Source: an uncultured Alphaproteobacteria bacterium
GTDB lineage: Bacteria > Pseudomonadota > Alphaproteobacteria > Bin65
Assembly (NCBI GenBank): GCA_947259335.1
Contig: CAMYMQ010000413.1
Span: 1 to 42,189, forward strand
Length of the DNA: 42,189 bases
Reading direction: 5' to 3'
Part shown: positions 40,672 to 42,189 of the stretch, one piece after another
Numbering within the stretch: position 1 is the first letter of the stretch
Layout: each line of letters opens with the position of its first letter
Translations under genes and position numbers: made by a program
The notes under the pieces: model-generated
The model's input: the letters and a program-made list of their open reading frames with translations, nothing else
The model's database searches: none
What the model was told of the DNA's origin: nothing

Positions 40672-41153
40672 TTGCTGGGCCTTCCCCGCTGACTGGCCAC
40701 CTGTTCAATGGCGTCGACGATCGCCTGATATCCGGTACAACGGCAATAATTGCCCGAGATGAATTCGCGGATCGAGTCCCGGTCCGCGGTGCCCCCGCTT
40801 TCAAGATACTCGGTCGCGGTGAGCAACATGCCGGGCGTACAAAATCCGCATTGCAACGCGTTGCGCGCCACAAATGCGGCCTGCAGATCAGCGGCGTCGC
40901 CCGAATCCGAAAGCCCTTCGATCGTGGTCACGTCGGTTCCGTCCGCCTGGGCCGCCAGCATCAGGCAGCCCCGCACGATCGCGCCGTCGACCCGGATCGT
41001 GCAGGCGCCGCACACGCCATGCTCGCACCCGACGTGGGACCCGGTCAGGCCGATCTGGTGGCGAATGAAGTCGACCAGATTGATACGCGGAGACACCTGG
41101 GCTTCCACCCGCTCTCCGTTGACCGTCAGCGATATAGAGATTGGTGTCGTCAT
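40668..41153 (-). CDS. (2Fe-2S)-binding small subunit of the molybdenum hydroxylase
   Basis: This 161-residue subunit holds two iron-sulphur clusters. The plant-ferredoxin-type cluster is bound by Cys43, Cys48, Cys51 and Cys63 (GCEHGVCGACTIRVDG). The second, in the helical domain, is bound by Cys102, Cys105, Cys137 and Cys139 (QCGFCTPGM and YCRCTGYQ). Electrons pass from the Mo centre through these to the FAD subunit. All eight ligands are present and the length is typical of CoxS-type proteins. It is 1 bp from the FAD subunit and overlaps the Mo subunit gene. Confidence 0.95.
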   Translation of the reverse strand: MTTPISISLTVNGERVEAQVSPRINLVDFIRHQIGLTGSHVGCEHGVCGACTIRVDGAIVRGCLMLAAQADGTDVTTIEGLSDSGDAADLQAAFVARNALQCGFCTPGMLLTATEYLESGGTADRDSIREFISGNYCRCTGYQAIVDAIEQVASQRGRPSK

Positions 41154-41154
41154 G

Positions 41155-42006
41155 TCACTCCATCATGTCGCCGAGGACGCGGCCGACCAGAACCGACGCC
41201 AGATGCTTCTTCATCGCCGCGCTCGCCTGGAGATTGTCGGTCGGGTCAAGGGTCTCACCAACCGCCCCGCGCAAGACCTCAACCAGGTCGGCGTCGAGCG
41301 GCCGACCGGCCGCCAGATCCGCCGCCGAGGAAAGAACCGGGACGTTGCCGATGCCGAAAAAGGCGAGCCGCAGCCGTTCGATCGTGCCGCCGGCCATCCG
41401 GGCGGCGGCGGCAAGACCGACCATGGCGAAATCGCCGTGACGACGCGCCAACTCGCCGAACCCGAAGCGATCCGAGGAGGTCGCCAGCGGCACCTCGACC
41501 GCCTCCAGGACTTCCTTCTCGCCTCGTGCCGTCTCGTAAAGGTCCACGAAGAACGTGTTCGCCGGCACCCGGCGCTGACCGTCCCGTCCGCGCAGCACGA
41601 GCGTCGCGCCCAATGCGAGCGCGCAGGCCGGCAGTTCCGCAGCCGGATCGGCGAGCGAGAGGCTGCCCCCGATCGTGCCCCGATTGCGGACCGCGGGGTG
41701 AGCCACATGCCGGATCGCTTTCGTCAGGAGCGGCGCATGCCTGGCCACCTCGGGCGAATGTTCGAGTTCGACATGGCGCGTCAGCGCCCCGATCCGCAGC
41801 ATGTCGCCCTCGACGGAAAGCCCCTTGAGGGCGTCGATTCGATTGATGTCGATCAGCAACGCCGGCGCCGAAAGGCGCATGTTCAGGGTTGGCATCAGCG
41901 ACTGGCCGCCGGCCAGGATGCGGGCGTCGTCTCCATGCCGCTCGATCAGATCGAAGACCTGATCCAGCTCCGTGGGGCGCACGTAGTCGAAGTCGTGGGG
42001 CTTCAC
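41155..42006 (-). CDS. FAD-binding medium subunit of the molybdenum hydroxylase
   Basis: This 283-residue CoxM-type flavoprotein binds FAD through AGGQSLMPTLNMRL (32-45) and RGTIGGSLSLADPAAELP (109-126), both diagnostic for the family. Its C-terminal CO_deh_flav_C-like domain runs from about 175. It would accept electrons from the 2Fe-2S subunit and pass them to quinone or another acceptor. The GTG start at 42006 has GGAGG about 8 bases upstream. It is 25 bp downstream of an alpha/beta hydrolase gene. Confidence 0.93.
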   Translation of the reverse strand: MKPHDFDYVRPTELDQVFDLIERHGDDARILAGGQSLMPTLNMRLSAPALLIDINRIDALKGLSVEGDMLRIGALTRHVELEHSPEVARHAPLLTKAIRHVAHPAVRNRGTIGGSLSLADPAAELPACALALGATLVLRGRDGQRRVPANTFFVDLYETARGEKEVLEAVEVPLATSSDRFGFGELARRHGDFAMVGLAAAARMAGGTIERLRLAFFGIGNVPVLSSAADLAAGRPLDADLVEVLRGAVGETLDPTDNLQASAAMKKHLASVLVGRVLGDMME

Positions 42007-42031
42007 GCCGATATCCTCCAGCGGAACTTGA

Positions 42032-42189
42032 TCATGATCCGTGTTCCCGCATCCACGTTACCGCTTTTCCGACCCAGGGCCCGTTCGGGTCTCCTGCGGC
42101 GTAGTTTGCCTGGAAGTGGTCGCATCCTGGCAGGGTGATGCGGGTGACGTCGGCGCCGCGCGCGCGCAGGGCGGCCTCGAAGGCCTCGG
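42032..42189 (-). CDS. Alpha/beta hydrolase, C-terminal end only (cut by window edge)
   Basis: Fifty-one C-terminal codons are visible, with the catalytic-histidine region TLPGCDHFQANYA and the ending GPWVGKAVTWMREHGS, as in serine-type alpha/beta hydrolases and esterases. The frame enters from the right edge and stops at 42032-42034, 25 bp before the FAD subunit gene, so it is probably the preceding gene of the same operon. The substrate (ester, amide or lactone) cannot be known from this fragment. Confidence 0.7.
   Translation of the reverse strand, partial: EAFEAALRARGADVTRITLPGCDHFQANYAAGDPNGPWVGKAVTWMREHGS

Noticed and set aside
38305-41153. Aerobic CO dehydrogenase (CoxLS)
   Set aside because: The AYRCSFR active-site loop of form I enzymes is absent (CQLRGVGMPIA instead), so only the wider xanthine dehydrogenase family is supported.

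Overview
The window is high-GC DNA with tightly packed, overlapping operons. Family content (OPX/Wzz-kinase exopolysaccharide genes, a PrtDE-type type I secretion pair, a molybdenum hydroxylase and a branched-chain-amino-acid-type ABC importer) points to an environmental alphaproteobacterium, possibly of a Rhodospirillales-like lineage. No rRNA, tRNA, CRISPR array, insertion sequence or phage gene was seen, so the taxonomy is an inference from style only.

Region A (1-3945, all minus strand) is a small acyl-CoA catabolic module: a benzoate-CoA-ligase-family enzyme, a TetR regulator, two single-hotdog MaoC/FAS1-like hydratase subunits and a thiolase that runs off the left edge. A 16-bp TTTACA-N4-TGTAAA palindrome sits between the -35 and -10 of the hydratase/thiolase promoter. 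A related site lies upstream of the ligase, so the TetR protein probably controls both transcripts. Region B (about 3950-5115) holds no gene I can support and becomes AT-richer towards its right end.

Region C (5116-31449) is a large exopolysaccharide (EPS) locus. A LuxR-type regulator is translationally coupled to a PPP-family phosphatase. Next come the initiating sugar-1-phosphate transferase, a GT4, a methyltransferase, an O-antigen-ligase/polymerase-like protein, a GT2 and a Wzx-like flippase, ending in a strong terminator. A convergent 1255-residue RTX/beta-helix/FG-GAP-like protein follows. It is divergent from a type I secretion ABC transporter and HlyD adaptor, which run directly into a second O-antigen-ligase-like gene. 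On the minus strand are an unknown membrane-anchored protein, a Wzz/BY-kinase, a short OPX export protein, an outer-membrane barrel and a small secreted protein. An M23 peptidase, a lipoprotein and galE close the locus. The parts fit a Wzx/Wzy-type EPS machine linked to secretion of a matrix protein. An ATCATCCGTT-type palindrome recurs near the regulator, the initiating transferase and the peptidase, and may be the LuxR-type regulator's site.

Region D (31736-42189, all minus strand) reads from right to left: the tail of an alpha/beta hydrolase, the FAD, 2Fe-2S and Mo subunits of a xanthine-dehydrogenase-family hydroxylase, a periplasmic binding protein, two permeases, two ATPases, an amidinotransferase-fold enzyme and a CoxG-like protein. 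This looks like one uptake-and-catabolism unit for an unidentified, probably nitrogen-containing, small molecule.
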